A DNA stretch of 37,356 nt from the NCBI GenBank assembly GCA_002084705.1, contig NBLX01000010.1, positions 1 to 37,356 on the forward strand, written 5' to 3'. Source of the stretch: Desulfobacteraceae bacterium 4572_35.1. GTDB taxonomy: Bacteria > Desulfobacterota > Desulfuromonadia > Desulfuromonadales > Desulfuromonadaceae. The first letter of the stretch is position 1, and each line of letters begins with the position of its first letter. The translations under genes and the position numbers were made by a program. This document shows positions 15,866-23,643 of the stretch, piece after piece. The notes under the pieces are model-generated. The model ran no database searches, was not told where the DNA came from, and was given only the letters and a program-made list of their open reading frames with translations.

Positions 15866-16198
15866 TTAAATAAAGATGATGCCACGTGCCTCAAGGGCAT
15901 CTTCACCGGCCTGATCCAGACCGATCATGTTGCCCTTGACGTAGGCACCGGGGAAGCCGACAACAGCGTCAACATCGCTAGCCGCTGCCGAAGCATCTTC
16001 CATCAGGACACCGACAGGGTTTTGCGAACCATCGTTACTTGCAGCAGCGTAGGCCAGCAGCTTACGACTGGCAGTAACGCGGCCAAGGATGGTGCCAGCG
16101 ATCAAATCAATACCAGTACCGATGGTTTGCTTTTTCAGCACGGGGTCGTAGGTGTCGCTGGCGATCAGAGTTTTCTGATTGAGTGTGGTTTCTTCCAT
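15866..16198 (-). CDS. Capsid decoration protein (HDPD family)
   Basis: 110 aa, AAGGAG before the ATG. IDLIAGTILGRVTASRKLLA and NPVGVLMEDASAAASD, followed by FPGAYVKGNMIGLDQAGEDA, match the bacteriophage head decoration family (lambda gpD-like trimers that stabilise the expanded capsid). It is directly upstream of a lambda-type major capsid gene. Confidence 0.88.
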   Translation of the reverse strand: MEETTLNQKTLIASDTYDPVLKKQTIGTGIDLIAGTILGRVTASRKLLAYAAASNDGSQNPVGVLMEDASAAASDVDAVVGFPGAYVKGNMIGLDQAGEDALEARGIIFI

Positions 16199-16238
16199 GA
16201 TGATTGTTCTCCTTTACTTGAGTTCGGTCAGGGGCTGA

Positions 16239-16691
16239 CTATTCGCTGTCGGTAGCAACATAGGCGGCAATTTCATCGGCGAGTTTTTCAGCCTCTTCAT
16301 ATTCGGTATCAGCAGCAGTCTTTTCATCTGCAGGTTTGGCCATCTCCTTGAACAAAGGGTGAGCACTGAAACCTTCAAGAAAATCACGGAAGAAAGCGGC
16401 CGGTGTCTGCTCTTTTCCTTCACTAAATTCGTACTGGCCCTCGTTTTCTTCGAGAGCGGTCATAAATTCAGCAAGGCCTTGATCCTTCCACGCGGGGAGG
16501 ATCTTGCCGTCTCTGATACCGGCCTCGATAAAGTCGGCTACGTCTTTTTTCTTAGCAGCCTGTTGTGACTCTTCAAAGCTAGCGGTAGCCGTGGTGGCTT
16601 TTTTTTCAAACTTGTCAGCTTTGTCGTTGGCCTCCTTGAGGGCCGTTTGTGCCTTTTCTAATTGCGCTTTTAGCTTGGCGAGTTCATCCAT
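16239..16691 (-). CDS. Scaffold protein from internal in-frame start (Mu gpZ-like)
   Basis: Inside the protease gene an ATG at 16691 (MDELAKLKAQLEKAQ) is preceded by AAAGGAG at ideal distance, giving a 150-aa protein that is just the coiled-coil and acidic C-terminal part. In Mu (I/Z), lambda (C/Nu3) and relatives the scaffold is made by such internal initiation at higher level than the protease. Evidence is the ribosome site and domain boundary; no direct proof. Confidence 0.65.
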   Translation of the reverse strand: MDELAKLKAQLEKAQTALKEANDKADKFEKKATTATASFEESQQAAKKKDVADFIEAGIRDGKILPAWKDQGLAEFMTALEENEGQYEFSEGKEQTPAAFFRDFLEGFSAHPLFKEMAKPADEKTAADTEYEEAEKLADEIAAYVATDSE

Positions 16692-17114
16692 GTCTTTCTC
16701 CTTTGTGATGGGTTCTTCGTATTCGTGGCATTCTTCACCTTCGTTAAATTCAATATCTTTCAGACCTTTGATCGCTGGCGGTTGAGCACCGAGAAAGCCG
16801 ATATGGCGCAAACTGCCATCGGGGTAGAACGATGCTGAGCGCTTTTTGTACAGACCAGCTTCGATCATTTCGGAAAAATCAGGCTGTACTTGCTTGAGTT
16901 TGGCCATCAGTGATTCACCAACACACTTGAGAGCCTCAACCCACCCGAATGCTGGGCCATTGCTTTTAGGGTGACCAATCACCGCTGGGGCTTCGTGCTT
17001 GGCTGGGTTATAAGAGCTGACCGTCTTGGCTAGATCTTCCTTTGTCCAGACTCGCTTACGGCCCTTACTGTCGGTGTGTTCACCTGCTTTAAAGATTTCG
17101 ATCCATTTGTTCAT
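16239..17114 (-). CDS. Head maturation protease / scaffold fusion (Mu gpI)
   Basis: 291 aa from the ATG at 17114 with GAGG 5 nt upstream; a longer TTG reading lacks such a signal. The N-terminal domain (MNKWIEIFKAGEHTDSKGR, YNPAKHEAPAVIGHPKSNGP, GLYKKRSASFYPDGSLRHIG) is the phage I-like protease of Mu. After about residue 140 a long charged coiled coil begins (MDELAKLKAQLEKAQTALKE), the scaffold part. The protease cleaves scaffold and itself during prohead maturation. Confidence 0.9.
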   Translation of the reverse strand: MNKWIEIFKAGEHTDSKGRKRVWTKEDLAKTVSSYNPAKHEAPAVIGHPKSNGPAFGWVEALKCVGESLMAKLKQVQPDFSEMIEAGLYKKRSASFYPDGSLRHIGFLGAQPPAIKGLKDIEFNEGEECHEYEEPITKEKDMDELAKLKAQLEKAQTALKEANDKADKFEKKATTATASFEESQQAAKKKDVADFIEAGIRDGKILPAWKDQGLAEFMTALEENEGQYEFSEGKEQTPAAFFRDFLEGFSAHPLFKEMAKPADEKTAADTEYEEAEKLADEIAAYVATDSE

Positions 17115-17245
17115 GTCAGCCTCGACCCTCAATAGTGTTTAAACTCTGTTTAAAATTCCCCATATTTGCCGATATTCTTATTTATGTATGTTGGTCTGCT
17201 CTTGGCCTCGCTGATGGCTTACAGGCTAAATTCTTCAACCTTGAC

Positions 17246-17383
17246 CACCTACGTCTTCAGGTGTACATTTTAAGTACGGGACGGAGGCTGGGACTAAGCG
17301 GTGCTTTTATGGCTGACAGGATGTCGATACCTGTCAGGCGACGGAGGCACACAGCACGAACCAGAAAAATCGACTACCGTCCC
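17246..17383. ncRNA. Structured non-coding segment between gpF and gpI genes (candidate RNA element)
   Basis: In an otherwise compact operon the 269 nt between the gpF stop (17384) and the gpI start are non-coding. They contain nested pairing: 17278-17284 with 17377-17383 (GGGACGG/CCGTCCC, abutting the gpF stop), 17301-17305 with 17353-17357 (GTGCT/AGCAC) and 17313-17320 with 17330-17337 (CTGACAGG/CCTGTCAG). Side hairpins are 17246-17250/17259-17263 (CACCT/AGGTG) and 17263-17266/17274-17277 (GTAC). GACGGAGGC occurs twice, 60 bp apart. Orientation and function are unknown. The rest of the gap to 17132 shows nothing recognisable. Confidence 0.5.
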
Positions 17384-18676
17384 TCACTTTTTCTTTCGCT
17401 TATGCAGCAGCACTCCTCTGCGATACCCGTTAGGCCCATCCAGCAAACTTTCACCATCGTGGCTTTTTTGACCATCCTGCACGTCATAGATGCTGATGCC
17501 GTTCCAGACACCACGCTCGATATCGAGTACACCGAATCCTGCAAGGTTCTCATCTTCGCCACGCCAAAACTTTAGGTGGCGACGGCGTAGAACCACTTTG
17601 CCGCTATCGTCTTTCATTGGTACCAGCCAGATCTCGTCTGGCTCAGAGATGGCCTGTTTAAACAACGGAATGTATTGGCCGCGATCACCTTTGGTGATTT
17701 TGACCCGACCATTTTTGCCAGTGATCATCCGTTCGGAGACAATCACCGCCTCTCCAGCGACGTTAAAAACCTTCTCGCCACCTTCAGGCAAATCAAATGC
17801 CTGACTAAATTGGTCGCGGTAGTAGTTGCTGGCTTGGCGATTACTCAACCCGTCTGTCTTGAGTTGGGCCAGTGACTTAAGCAATGTCGGTGCCTCTGGT
17901 AAGCGTTTAAGCCGTGCCACGCTCGGCAGTCGATAATCGGCAGCTCCCTTAAGCTTTGGACGCTGCGCCAAGTTTTTGCCCACCTGAAGCTGACCATCGA
18001 CAATCCCTCCCAGCACCGCCTTGCCTGGGTGGTAACGAAAACTCGGATCGGGAATAAGCACTCGTGCTGGGTACTTGACACCCGTGAGCGGATCGACTGG
18101 TTCAAAAAGCTTTTCAGTTGGATCAATGGTCTCAACCTTGAGACCTCTCGCTTTAACTTGCCGATCTGACAAACTTATGACCGAACACCGACAGCGAAAG
18201 CCGTTAGGCGGATACCAGCTGTCCCAAAAAGAGTGATCGGCAGGGAACACCTTGCCGTCAAGGTGGCGATGGTGAAGCCGAGTTCTACGATCATTGACAG
18301 CGTCATACATCCAGTAGGGACGGCGGTTGACCACTTTGGTCATTTGTTGATAACGGCCGACGTTATAGGCAGTTTGCATATTGGTGCGAAAGATGTTGTC
18401 AACTCGCCAAGCTCGATGGCCTGTCCAACCGCGCTTTTCGAAGATTGCTGCCGTTTGCTTCTTAAACTCGTCGAAGGTGACCCCTTCATCAAAAGCCTTT
18501 TGAAGGGAGTTAAATACGGTGTTCAATTCGTCGCCCTTGGCGATGCCTGAAATTGAAAAGGCAGTCAGTCGAGCTTCGTCAGAAAGTTTGGCAAACTCAC
18601 CAGGAGAAAGCTTCACCTTACTGGCCCAAAACTGCTGAGCCTCTTTCATCGGCAGTTCTTCAAGGGTTATCGCCAT
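17384..18676 (-). CDS. Minor head protein (Mu gpF, gp30)
   Basis: 430 aa, GGAGG before the ATG. The MuF core is clear: GWTGHRAWRVDNIFRTNMQT, AYNVGRYQQMTKVVNRRPYW, DAVNDRRTRLHHRHLDGKVF and SWYPPNGFRCRCSVISLSDR, with the conserved H-x-LDG and CRC motifs. The C-terminal third (VFNVAGEAVIVSERMI, DEIWLVPMKDDSGKVVLRRR) resembles the phage barnase-EndoU-ColicinE5/RelE-like nuclease-fold domains often fused to MuF. It acts near the portal in assembly or DNA ejection. Confidence 0.9.
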   Translation of the reverse strand: MAITLEELPMKEAQQFWASKVKLSPGEFAKLSDEARLTAFSISGIAKGDELNTVFNSLQKAFDEGVTFDEFKKQTAAIFEKRGWTGHRAWRVDNIFRTNMQTAYNVGRYQQMTKVVNRRPYWMYDAVNDRRTRLHHRHLDGKVFPADHSFWDSWYPPNGFRCRCSVISLSDRQVKARGLKVETIDPTEKLFEPVDPLTGVKYPARVLIPDPSFRYHPGKAVLGGIVDGQLQVGKNLAQRPKLKGAADYRLPSVARLKRLPEAPTLLKSLAQLKTDGLSNRQASNYYRDQFSQAFDLPEGGEKVFNVAGEAVIVSERMITGKNGRVKITKGDRGQYIPLFKQAISEPDEIWLVPMKDDSGKVVLRRRHLKFWRGEDENLAGFGVLDIERGVWNGISIYDVQDGQKSHDGESLLDGPNGYRRGVLLHKRKKK

Positions 18677-18679
18677 GGC

Positions 18680-20212
18680 TTAAGCCTCCTGATCCGCAGT
18701 AGCCTGACCGAACAATCCAACATTCAGCAAGGTGCGTTCCATAACCTCTTGCAAATCATCCACGTCTAAATTTGGATATAGATCAAGTAGACGAACCGTG
18801 GCCTCTTCGTAGCTGCCAGCGTCAGTGATGGCCTGTAGTATTTTCAACTCATTGCCCTCTAACGCTTCGCCGCCTTGACTAACGACTTGATCGGCAAAAT
18901 CTTCCAAGCTTTGCTGCTCTGGAGTAAAGCTATCGCCTTCGCCAAAACAGGGACTGTCCCCAGCCTCACCGGGGGCTGTCCCTGCTTTGGCGGTGTCTGT
19001 CAATTCAAAATCACCGTCCTGAAGGTTGTAGGTACGCTGGTAATAGCTCTTAGTAAATTTGACACCACCTTCACTCAGGGTTTTGTCACGATCTGCAAAG
19101 TCCTTTTTTGGGTCATCCTCTTCGTGCCACACAAAGGTTGGCGTTGGCACTCCAGGTGCGTTGATTTGACCGTAAAGCCAAGCAATTTCCTCCATGGTGG
19201 TTTTGACCAGTTTCTGGTCACCGTGACGAAAATCTTCAAGGGTGTTCTCATGCACCTTCCCAGCGGCATAACTGCCACTGCTACCAACCTCAGCAGTCAG
19301 GGTTTGCCCCATGATCACCTTACTCATTTCAGCGTTCATGGCTGAAACTAAACCTGAGTGGATCTCGGCCTTACCACCACCTTTTGATTCCAGAATTTCA
19401 ACTGATCCGCCCTGAGGAATAACGGCCACGGCATCACGTACCATCTTACTTAGGTTGCCGAGCATCTCTTGCTGCTCAGCGGGAGTGGTCCCTTTGGCAT
19501 ACTGACCAACCAGAAATGGCATGCCGTACTTTTCTGCCAGAGTGACCCAGAATTTCATCCCACCTTTTTTAAAGATGACTGGCCAGAAACAGCGACTAAG
19601 CAAACGCAGACCGTAGGGGTTGTCATAGGTCGGAAAGTGGCGAGCAAAAACAAACTTGCCAAATGGGATCTCTTCACCATCCCATGGGTTGTTGCTACTG
19701 ATAAATCGCGGTTTATTTTCGTCGTTGAATCCAAACCAACGCGCAGGTTTAACCTCGATATCGTCGATCTGTACTCTACCGCTACCCGCCTTCCACTTCA
19801 GCTCAATAGGGGTCATACCGTAGAGCGGCGCATCGAGAATGCCAGAGATCAGATCATAGAGATTGACCCGCTCCAGATCCTCGACAAGGTCATCACGTAG
19901 TTTTACGGCTGCAGGGGAAGGTTTTTCTCCCTTGAGGCTGTAAGGTTCGAATTTGAACTCTTTTTTCAAGGTGCCAAGTTTACGGGTTTGGATAACACTG
20001 CACAGATGGCCATCGGCGGTGAGTCGTTCTAGTACTTCGACCCCATCACCCAACGCTTGCAGCACTGGATCTGGATCGGGCAGTAGTCCAACCATGCCGG
20101 TCCAGTCCCATGCCGCCTCACGGCTAGCGATGCTTTCGACCAGAGCAGCACGATCAACAGTCTCCGAAAAATTCATAAATTGATTGGGGCCGACCCAAAT
20201 ACCGTCACGCAT
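18680..20212 (-). CDS. Portal protein (Mu gp29, DUF935)
   Basis: 510 aa from the ATG at 20212, adjacent to the terminase stop (TGATATG); a longer reading runs into the terminase gene. ILDAPLYGMTPIELKWKAGS, FIFARH-type segment FGKFVFARHFPTYDNPYGLR and GMPFLVGQYAKGTTPAEQQE are DUF935 signatures. The dodecameric portal is the DNA channel and terminase dock. Within the C-terminal domain a 49-nt palindrome is read through in frame (KAGTAPGEAGDSPCFGEGD). Confidence 0.93.
   Translation of the reverse strand: MRDGIWVGPNQFMNFSETVDRAALVESIASREAAWDWTGMVGLLPDPDPVLQALGDGVEVLERLTADGHLCSVIQTRKLGTLKKEFKFEPYSLKGEKPSPAAVKLRDDLVEDLERVNLYDLISGILDAPLYGMTPIELKWKAGSGRVQIDDIEVKPARWFGFNDENKPRFISSNNPWDGEEIPFGKFVFARHFPTYDNPYGLRLLSRCFWPVIFKKGGMKFWVTLAEKYGMPFLVGQYAKGTTPAEQQEMLGNLSKMVRDAVAVIPQGGSVEILESKGGGKAEIHSGLVSAMNAEMSKVIMGQTLTAEVGSSGSYAAGKVHENTLEDFRHGDQKLVKTTMEEIAWLYGQINAPGVPTPTFVWHEEDDPKKDFADRDKTLSEGGVKFTKSYYQRTYNLQDGDFELTDTAKAGTAPGEAGDSPCFGEGDSFTPEQQSLEDFADQVVSQGGEALEGNELKILQAITDAGSYEEATVRLLDLYPNLDVDDLQEVMERTLLNVGLFGQATADQEA
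18942..18990. repeat. Palindrome embedded in frame in the portal gene
   Basis: CAGGGACTGTCCCC (18948-18961) and GGGGGCTGTCCCTG (18971-18984) form an imperfect stem around AGCCTCACC, extended by CCAAA/TTTGG outside. It is translated as part of the portal C-terminal region, so it is either a tolerated palindromic insertion or an RNA structure within the coding sequence. Confidence 0.75.
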
Positions 20213-20213
20213 A

Positions 20214-21596
20214 TCAATAATATCCCTGGAACATGGTTGATGTTTCTCGGTGGCCACCTGAGAGAACGGTGGTGTCAATGACCTCTTGCTGGCTGGCAAA
20301 CCACAACATGGCTAACGCGATCGCACTATCACCGTGTCGTTGCTCTTGCCCTTTTTCATTGGTCTTAGCCTTGCCGAGCTTAGGGACACCGTTAATCATT
20401 TTGATTGCGCGTAGATCACGAGCCACTTCATCGTGCTTTGGGATCTCGATCATGGCGTCTTCAAATGCTGCCTTGAACAGTGGCAAGTTCTCGCTGTACC
20501 ACTTGTCACTGAGCATCACTTGTTGCACTAAATCGTGACCAAACTCGTCGGCAGCTTCCTCTGCTAGTTGCTGGCCGTTTCCTCTGGCATCCATGGCCGC
20601 ACTGCGTAAGCGGGGCAAACGATGCAGAATGTAGAAGATGATCTGACGCTGCTGGGCAAAGGGGATGTTCTTCAGCTCCAGCAGGAAGCTGCACCTACGC
20701 ACCATGTCTTGGCCTATTTCTCCGGGGGCCAAAATACTGAGATCACCAGTTCGGGCAAAGTCTTCACCAAGGGCATGTTCACGCTGTGGATCCAGCTTGT
20801 CGAGTAGCGGTAGCAGGGTTTCTTCGCACCAGTCGTTGATCTCGGCGTGGCGCAAACGAACGGGCATCTTGCCCCACGCATCGCCCCGCTCAAGACGTAC
20901 AACTTGTGGGCCATCCACCATGCGGCTTTCAACCAGCACACCGGGAAGGTAGGCACCCGCTGAATTGCTCGGTACAACGTCGAGTTCTTCATCTGCATCG
21001 GCTCGTTGACCTTTTCGAATCTCTTGCACCAACTCGTTAAACGGGTTGGTGTTGCCATTGTGGGTGCTAATAATCCGCACCTTGCCACCCCAGATCAGGA
21101 GCGCAACCGCTGCCTTGAGAAGTTCATCGAGCTTGTCGTGGAATGCTGCCTCATCGATAACCACTACCCCTTGCTTGCCACGCAGGTTGGCGGGTCGACT
21201 GGATAGGGCCACAATGCGATGGCCACTGTCAGGAAAACGAATGGTGTACGTTTTGATATGTTTGTCGTCCTGGTCTTCTTCCCAGAGGCCTTCTTCAACC
21301 TCACTGGCGGCGTGGTTGAATACCTTGGCCCACATAGCGCAAGCTTCCACGTATTCAATGGCCATATCTTGGTTGTAGCCGATGTAATAGACGTTCATGC
21401 CACCAGCTGATTTTTCGCTGGCCGCGATCAGTACATCGTCTGCAGCTTCGGCCCAAGTCAAACCAATACGACGCGATTTTTCACCAACCTTGAGTTGGGC
21501 ATCGTCGGCGATCCATACTTGCTGGTAGGGCAGCAGTACGGCAGGCGCTTCGACTTGCGCGGTATTTTGGATGATGGGGCTGACGGTCTTAGTCAT
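20214..21596 (-). CDS. Terminase large subunit (Mu gp28)
   Basis: 460 aa, overlapping the gp27 stop by 4 nt. The ATPase motor has a variant Walker A (EKSRRIGLTWAEA, residues 39-51) and Walker B VVVIDEAA (144-151) followed by a coupling segment ending in RIISTHNGN. The nuclease domain starts near GEDFARTGDLSIL with the metal-binding Asp, and continues with AAMDARGNGQQLAEEAADEF. It packages DNA by the Mu headful mechanism, taking host flanks at both ends. Confidence 0.93.
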   Translation of the reverse strand: MTKTVSPIIQNTAQVEAPAVLLPYQQVWIADDAQLKVGEKSRRIGLTWAEAADDVLIAASEKSAGGMNVYYIGYNQDMAIEYVEACAMWAKVFNHAASEVEEGLWEEDQDDKHIKTYTIRFPDSGHRIVALSSRPANLRGKQGVVVIDEAAFHDKLDELLKAAVALLIWGGKVRIISTHNGNTNPFNELVQEIRKGQRADADEELDVVPSNSAGAYLPGVLVESRMVDGPQVVRLERGDAWGKMPVRLRHAEINDWCEETLLPLLDKLDPQREHALGEDFARTGDLSILAPGEIGQDMVRRCSFLLELKNIPFAQQRQIIFYILHRLPRLRSAAMDARGNGQQLAEEAADEFGHDLVQQVMLSDKWYSENLPLFKAAFEDAMIEIPKHDEVARDLRAIKMINGVPKLGKAKTNEKGQEQRHGDSAIALAMLWFASQQEVIDTTVLSGGHRETSTMFQGYY

Positions 21597-22174
21597 TGGG
21601 CAATTCCTAAGATTTCACTGCGTAGTTGTTGAACTGTTGTTTTAGTTAATCCACCCTTTTTGGCGATCTTGGCGGCGGTGTCAGCGGCATCGTTAAGTGC
21701 TCGCTTACGGATCTCTTCTTCTCGTTCAACATTCAGATTTGCGGCCTTCTCAAGTCGCATGGTGGTTAGTGCCAAATCTTTGATCATGTCGACAACAGCA
21801 GGTGCGGTCTCTTCGTTGATTTCGCCTTCCTGAAGGATGAGCGAGATATCAAAACTCAGGGTGCGTAGCATTTCGTTAATAAGATTGCCGACTTGCCCTT
21901 GCGGTGCGCTGCCGAACTGGCCGATCCACATCTCGGCCATCTGGCGAGATTCCCGCATTTTGCGACCAACCTTTTCCATGCGTAGGCTGTAGCGGTTGAC
22001 GGCGCTTTTTGTGACCCGTTCGGAGTGACCATCAGCCTCTAAAATCTTGTTGATTTTAGCGGTTGCCGCTAACTGGGTGACGCGTGGATCACGCAGCAAG
22101 GCTTGGAGCTGTTCGCGCATATCATCGGGCAAACGGTCGATGCTAGATTGTTGACGTTTCTTGCGCTCACTCAT
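21593..22174 (-). CDS. Terminase small subunit (Mu gp27, DUF3486)
   Basis: 193 aa. SSIDRLPDDMREQLQALLRD, then LAATAKINKILEADGHSER and AVNRYSLRMEKVGRKMRESR define DUF3486: an N-terminal HTH of the type that recognises packaging DNA and a helical oligomerisation part. Shine-Dalgarno AAAGG precedes the ATG. It sits directly before gp28. Confidence 0.9.
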   Translation of the reverse strand: MSERKKRQQSSIDRLPDDMREQLQALLRDPRVTQLAATAKINKILEADGHSERVTKSAVNRYSLRMEKVGRKMRESRQMAEMWIGQFGSAPQGQVGNLINEMLRTLSFDISLILQEGEINEETAPAVVDMIKDLALTTMRLEKAANLNVEREEEIRKRALNDAADTAAKIAKKGGLTKTTVQQLRSEILGIAQ

Positions 22175-22177
22175 CCG

Positions 22178-22483
22178 TTAGCCTTTTGGTGCTGGGCGTT
22201 TTACGCCCGGAACGGTTGCTGATCCATTGGCTACATCTGCGCCACGACCGTTAAGCTTGGCGACCATCAGCTCGCCAACTTTCTCGACGCTGACAAGATC
22301 CTGTTCTTCAAGCCAGCTGATCAATGCCCGAACTTGATCGCGGCTGATCTGGTGGCCATACATTTTGAGGATCGACTGTAAAATGCTTTCGTTATGGCTG
22401 TAGCCTTGGTCTTCAGCTAGAGCGCGTAAGACAACGAGGCGACGATCTTCAGTGATTAATTGTTGGTAAGTTCTTCTCATCAT
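22178..22483 (-). CDS. Mu gp26-like small protein (VpaChn25_0724-type)
   Basis: 101 aa; two adjacent ATGs overlap the previous stop. YQQLITEDRRLVVLRALAED, YSHNESILQSILKMYGHQIS and LISWLEEQDLVSVEKVGEL form a winged-helix-like domain seen in small proteins preceding gp27 in Mu-like phages. The exact role is unknown; its position suggests a packaging accessory or regulator. Confidence 0.82.
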   Translation of the reverse strand: MMRRTYQQLITEDRRLVVLRALAEDQGYSHNESILQSILKMYGHQISRDQVRALISWLEEQDLVSVEKVGELMVAKLNGRGADVANGSATVPGVKRPAPKG

Positions 22484-22788
22484 TTCCCCTTTGTCATCAG
22501 GTATTCTTGAATGATATTCAAAGAATGCCCAACACCCTCCATGCGCCCGTTGATTGCGCTGACGGACTCTTGAACTAGACGGATGCGCTTATCAAAATCG
22601 CTATGCTGGGCGCACCCAGAGCGCGATTCAACTTTAGCCATGCGAGTTTCTAGGTCACGGAATTTGCCATTGGTTACTTTTGCGCGATTGACCCACCATG
22701 TGTAGATACCTAACAAAACGAGTCCTGCACTCTGGATTAAATCCATCCAAAATCGTGCAGCTGTGTAATCAAGTTCAGGGGTCAACAT
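22480..22788 (-). CDS. DUF2730-type membrane-anchored protein (Mu gp25 position)
   Basis: 102 aa. One membrane helix (MDLIQSAGLVLLGIYTWWVN, residues 15-34), then a coiled coil (FRDLETRMAKVESRSGC, IRLVQESVSAINGRMEGVGH). DUF2730 proteins are found between the lysis and terminase genes of Mu-like phages. The topology also fits a spanin-like or Rz-type role, which is not proven. Confidence 0.82.
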   Translation of the reverse strand: MLTPELDYTAARFWMDLIQSAGLVLLGIYTWWVNRAKVTNGKFRDLETRMAKVESRSGCAQHSDFDKRIRLVQESVSAINGRMEGVGHSLNIIQEYLMTKGK

Positions 22789-22997
22789 GGCCTCCAGTTT
22801 TCATGTAATGTTTGGCAGTCAATGCAACGTTTGCAGCCGGGGCTGGCAATGCGCCGAGCTTGTGGAATCGGTTCTTCGCAGTCGATGCACTCAAGGCGGC
22901 TATCACCCGCTGTCAGTTGCTTACGGCGATGCGTCGCCAGCGCATCGGCTTGCAACTGCTCGTTAATGCGCTGTGCGCGGTCACCATCATCGGCCAC
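22782..22997 (-). CDS. TraR/DksA C4-type zinc-finger protein
   Basis: 71 aa from a GTG at 22997 with AAGGATAAG upstream. The zinc finger CIDCEEPIPQARRIASPGCK-RCIDC carries four cysteines in the C-x2-C-x17-C-x2-C pattern of DksA/TraR short homologues. TraR mimics bind RNA polymerase in the secondary channel and tune promoters without ppGpp. Its location in the late lysis operon is common in P2- and Mu-like phages. Confidence 0.88.
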   Translation of the reverse strand: MADDGDRAQRINEQLQADALATHRRKQLTAGDSRLECIDCEEPIPQARRIASPGCKRCIDCQTLHENWRPC

Positions 22998-22998
22998 G

Positions 22999-23283
22999 TT
23001 ACTTATCCTTTAAGTTCTGGACAGCCACTTCGATTGCCGCATTGACCATGCTGGTTGAAACATCGGTGCCCATGGCCACGCCTTGCTGTTTCAAATCATC
23101 AATAATCAAGTCATATGCCTTATCGCGCTTTTCGTGACTTGCAGAGCCATGCATGGTTGCCGTAACGGTTACAGCCTCCATTGCAGCTTTGGCCAACACT
23201 GGCCCAGCTTTTGTCAGAAACTGTCGAGCAAACGGCTTTACGAAGCCCCACATGCTGGAAAGCATAAGTTTTAAAGCGTTCAT
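22999..23283 (-). CDS. Holin-like small protein
   Basis: 94 aa, TAGGAG before the ATG. An N-terminal amphipathic-hydrophobic segment (MLSSMWGFVKPFARQFLTKA, GPVLAKAAMEAVTVTAT) and a C-terminal helical soluble part (KRDKAYDLIIDDLKQQGVAM). The layout resembles LLH-type phage holins, with the charged tail cytoplasmic. It lies in the lysis cassette with the endolysin. Another membrane protein there (23383-23643) competes for the holin role. Confidence 0.65.
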   Translation of the reverse strand: MNALKLMLSSMWGFVKPFARQFLTKAGPVLAKAAMEAVTVTATMHGSASHEKRDKAYDLIIDDLKQQGVAMGTDVSTSMVNAAIEVAVQNLKDK

Positions 23284-23393
23284 TTTGATCTCCTAAATAG
23301 GCGTTTAAAAAAGCGAAGTAGAGCGATATCCCAGTCGATTCGATATCGCTTTTTGACGAACCAGTCGCGCTGCTTGAGCGGGTTACTGCTCAC
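23280..23393 (-). CDS. Small 37-aa basic protein in lysis cassette
   Basis: A GTG at 23393 with AAGGG 8 nt upstream opens MSSNPLKQRDWFVKKRYRID followed by WDIALLRFFKRLFRRSK, and its TGA overlaps the ATG of the next gene (ATGA). It fills the only gap in the lysis cassette. Many aromatic and basic residues suggest membrane association. The overlap at both ends supports translation, but no family is recognised. A hairpin (AGCGATATC/GATATCGCT, 23322-23350) lies within it. Confidence 0.6.
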   Translation of the reverse strand: MSSNPLKQRDWFVKKRYRIDWDIALLRFFKRLFRRSK

Positions 23394-23643
23394 TATGATT
23401 GCCCTTAATAGCAGTGGTGAGTTTGTCTCCTTTGTGGCCCAGACCAATAGCGACTAGGCCTGCACTGATGGATGCAATTGCCTGCTCCAACTCCATCGGA
23501 GGTAGGTTGCTATCCGGCCACATCAAGCCGATAAGCCCAGCAATGCCGGAGAGGATGAGGCCAACACCGCCAAATATGGTCTTGTAGCCATCGAGCTTTT
23601 TTGCGACGTATTTGAGCAAGCGAACAAAGAGCCAGTTTTTCAT
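23383..23643 (-). CDS. Small membrane protein, putative holin
   Basis: 86 aa, overlapping the endolysin stop (ATGA). One long hydrophobic region (TIFGGVGLILSGIAGLIGLM, residues 22-41) and a second weaker one (AIASISAGLVAIGLGHKG), with basic N-terminus (KNWLFVRLLKYVAKKLDGYK). Two-TM topology next to an endolysin lacking a signal peptide is the expected holin arrangement. Confidence 0.75.
   Translation of the reverse strand: MKNWLFVRLLKYVAKKLDGYKTIFGGVGLILSGIAGLIGLMWPDSNLPPMELEQAIASISAGLVAIGLGHKGDKLTTAIKGNHSEQ

Noticed and set aside
17225-17265. Fourth hammerhead from CTGAAGA on the minus strand
   Set aside because: The matching GAAA and UH site with paired stems could not be found; only GAAG occurs nearby.
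17210-17348. HDV-like or GEMM riboswitch identity for the gpF-gpI structure
   Set aside because: Short words such as AGTCCCAGCCTCC and GGGACGGAGGC recall parts of HDV and c-di-GMP-I motifs, but the rest of either architecture could not be traced.
17135-17575. Plus-strand frame of 146 codons over the gpF-gpI gap
   Set aside because: It crosses the structured gap and the gpF 3' end antisense, without a ribosome site or recognisable family.
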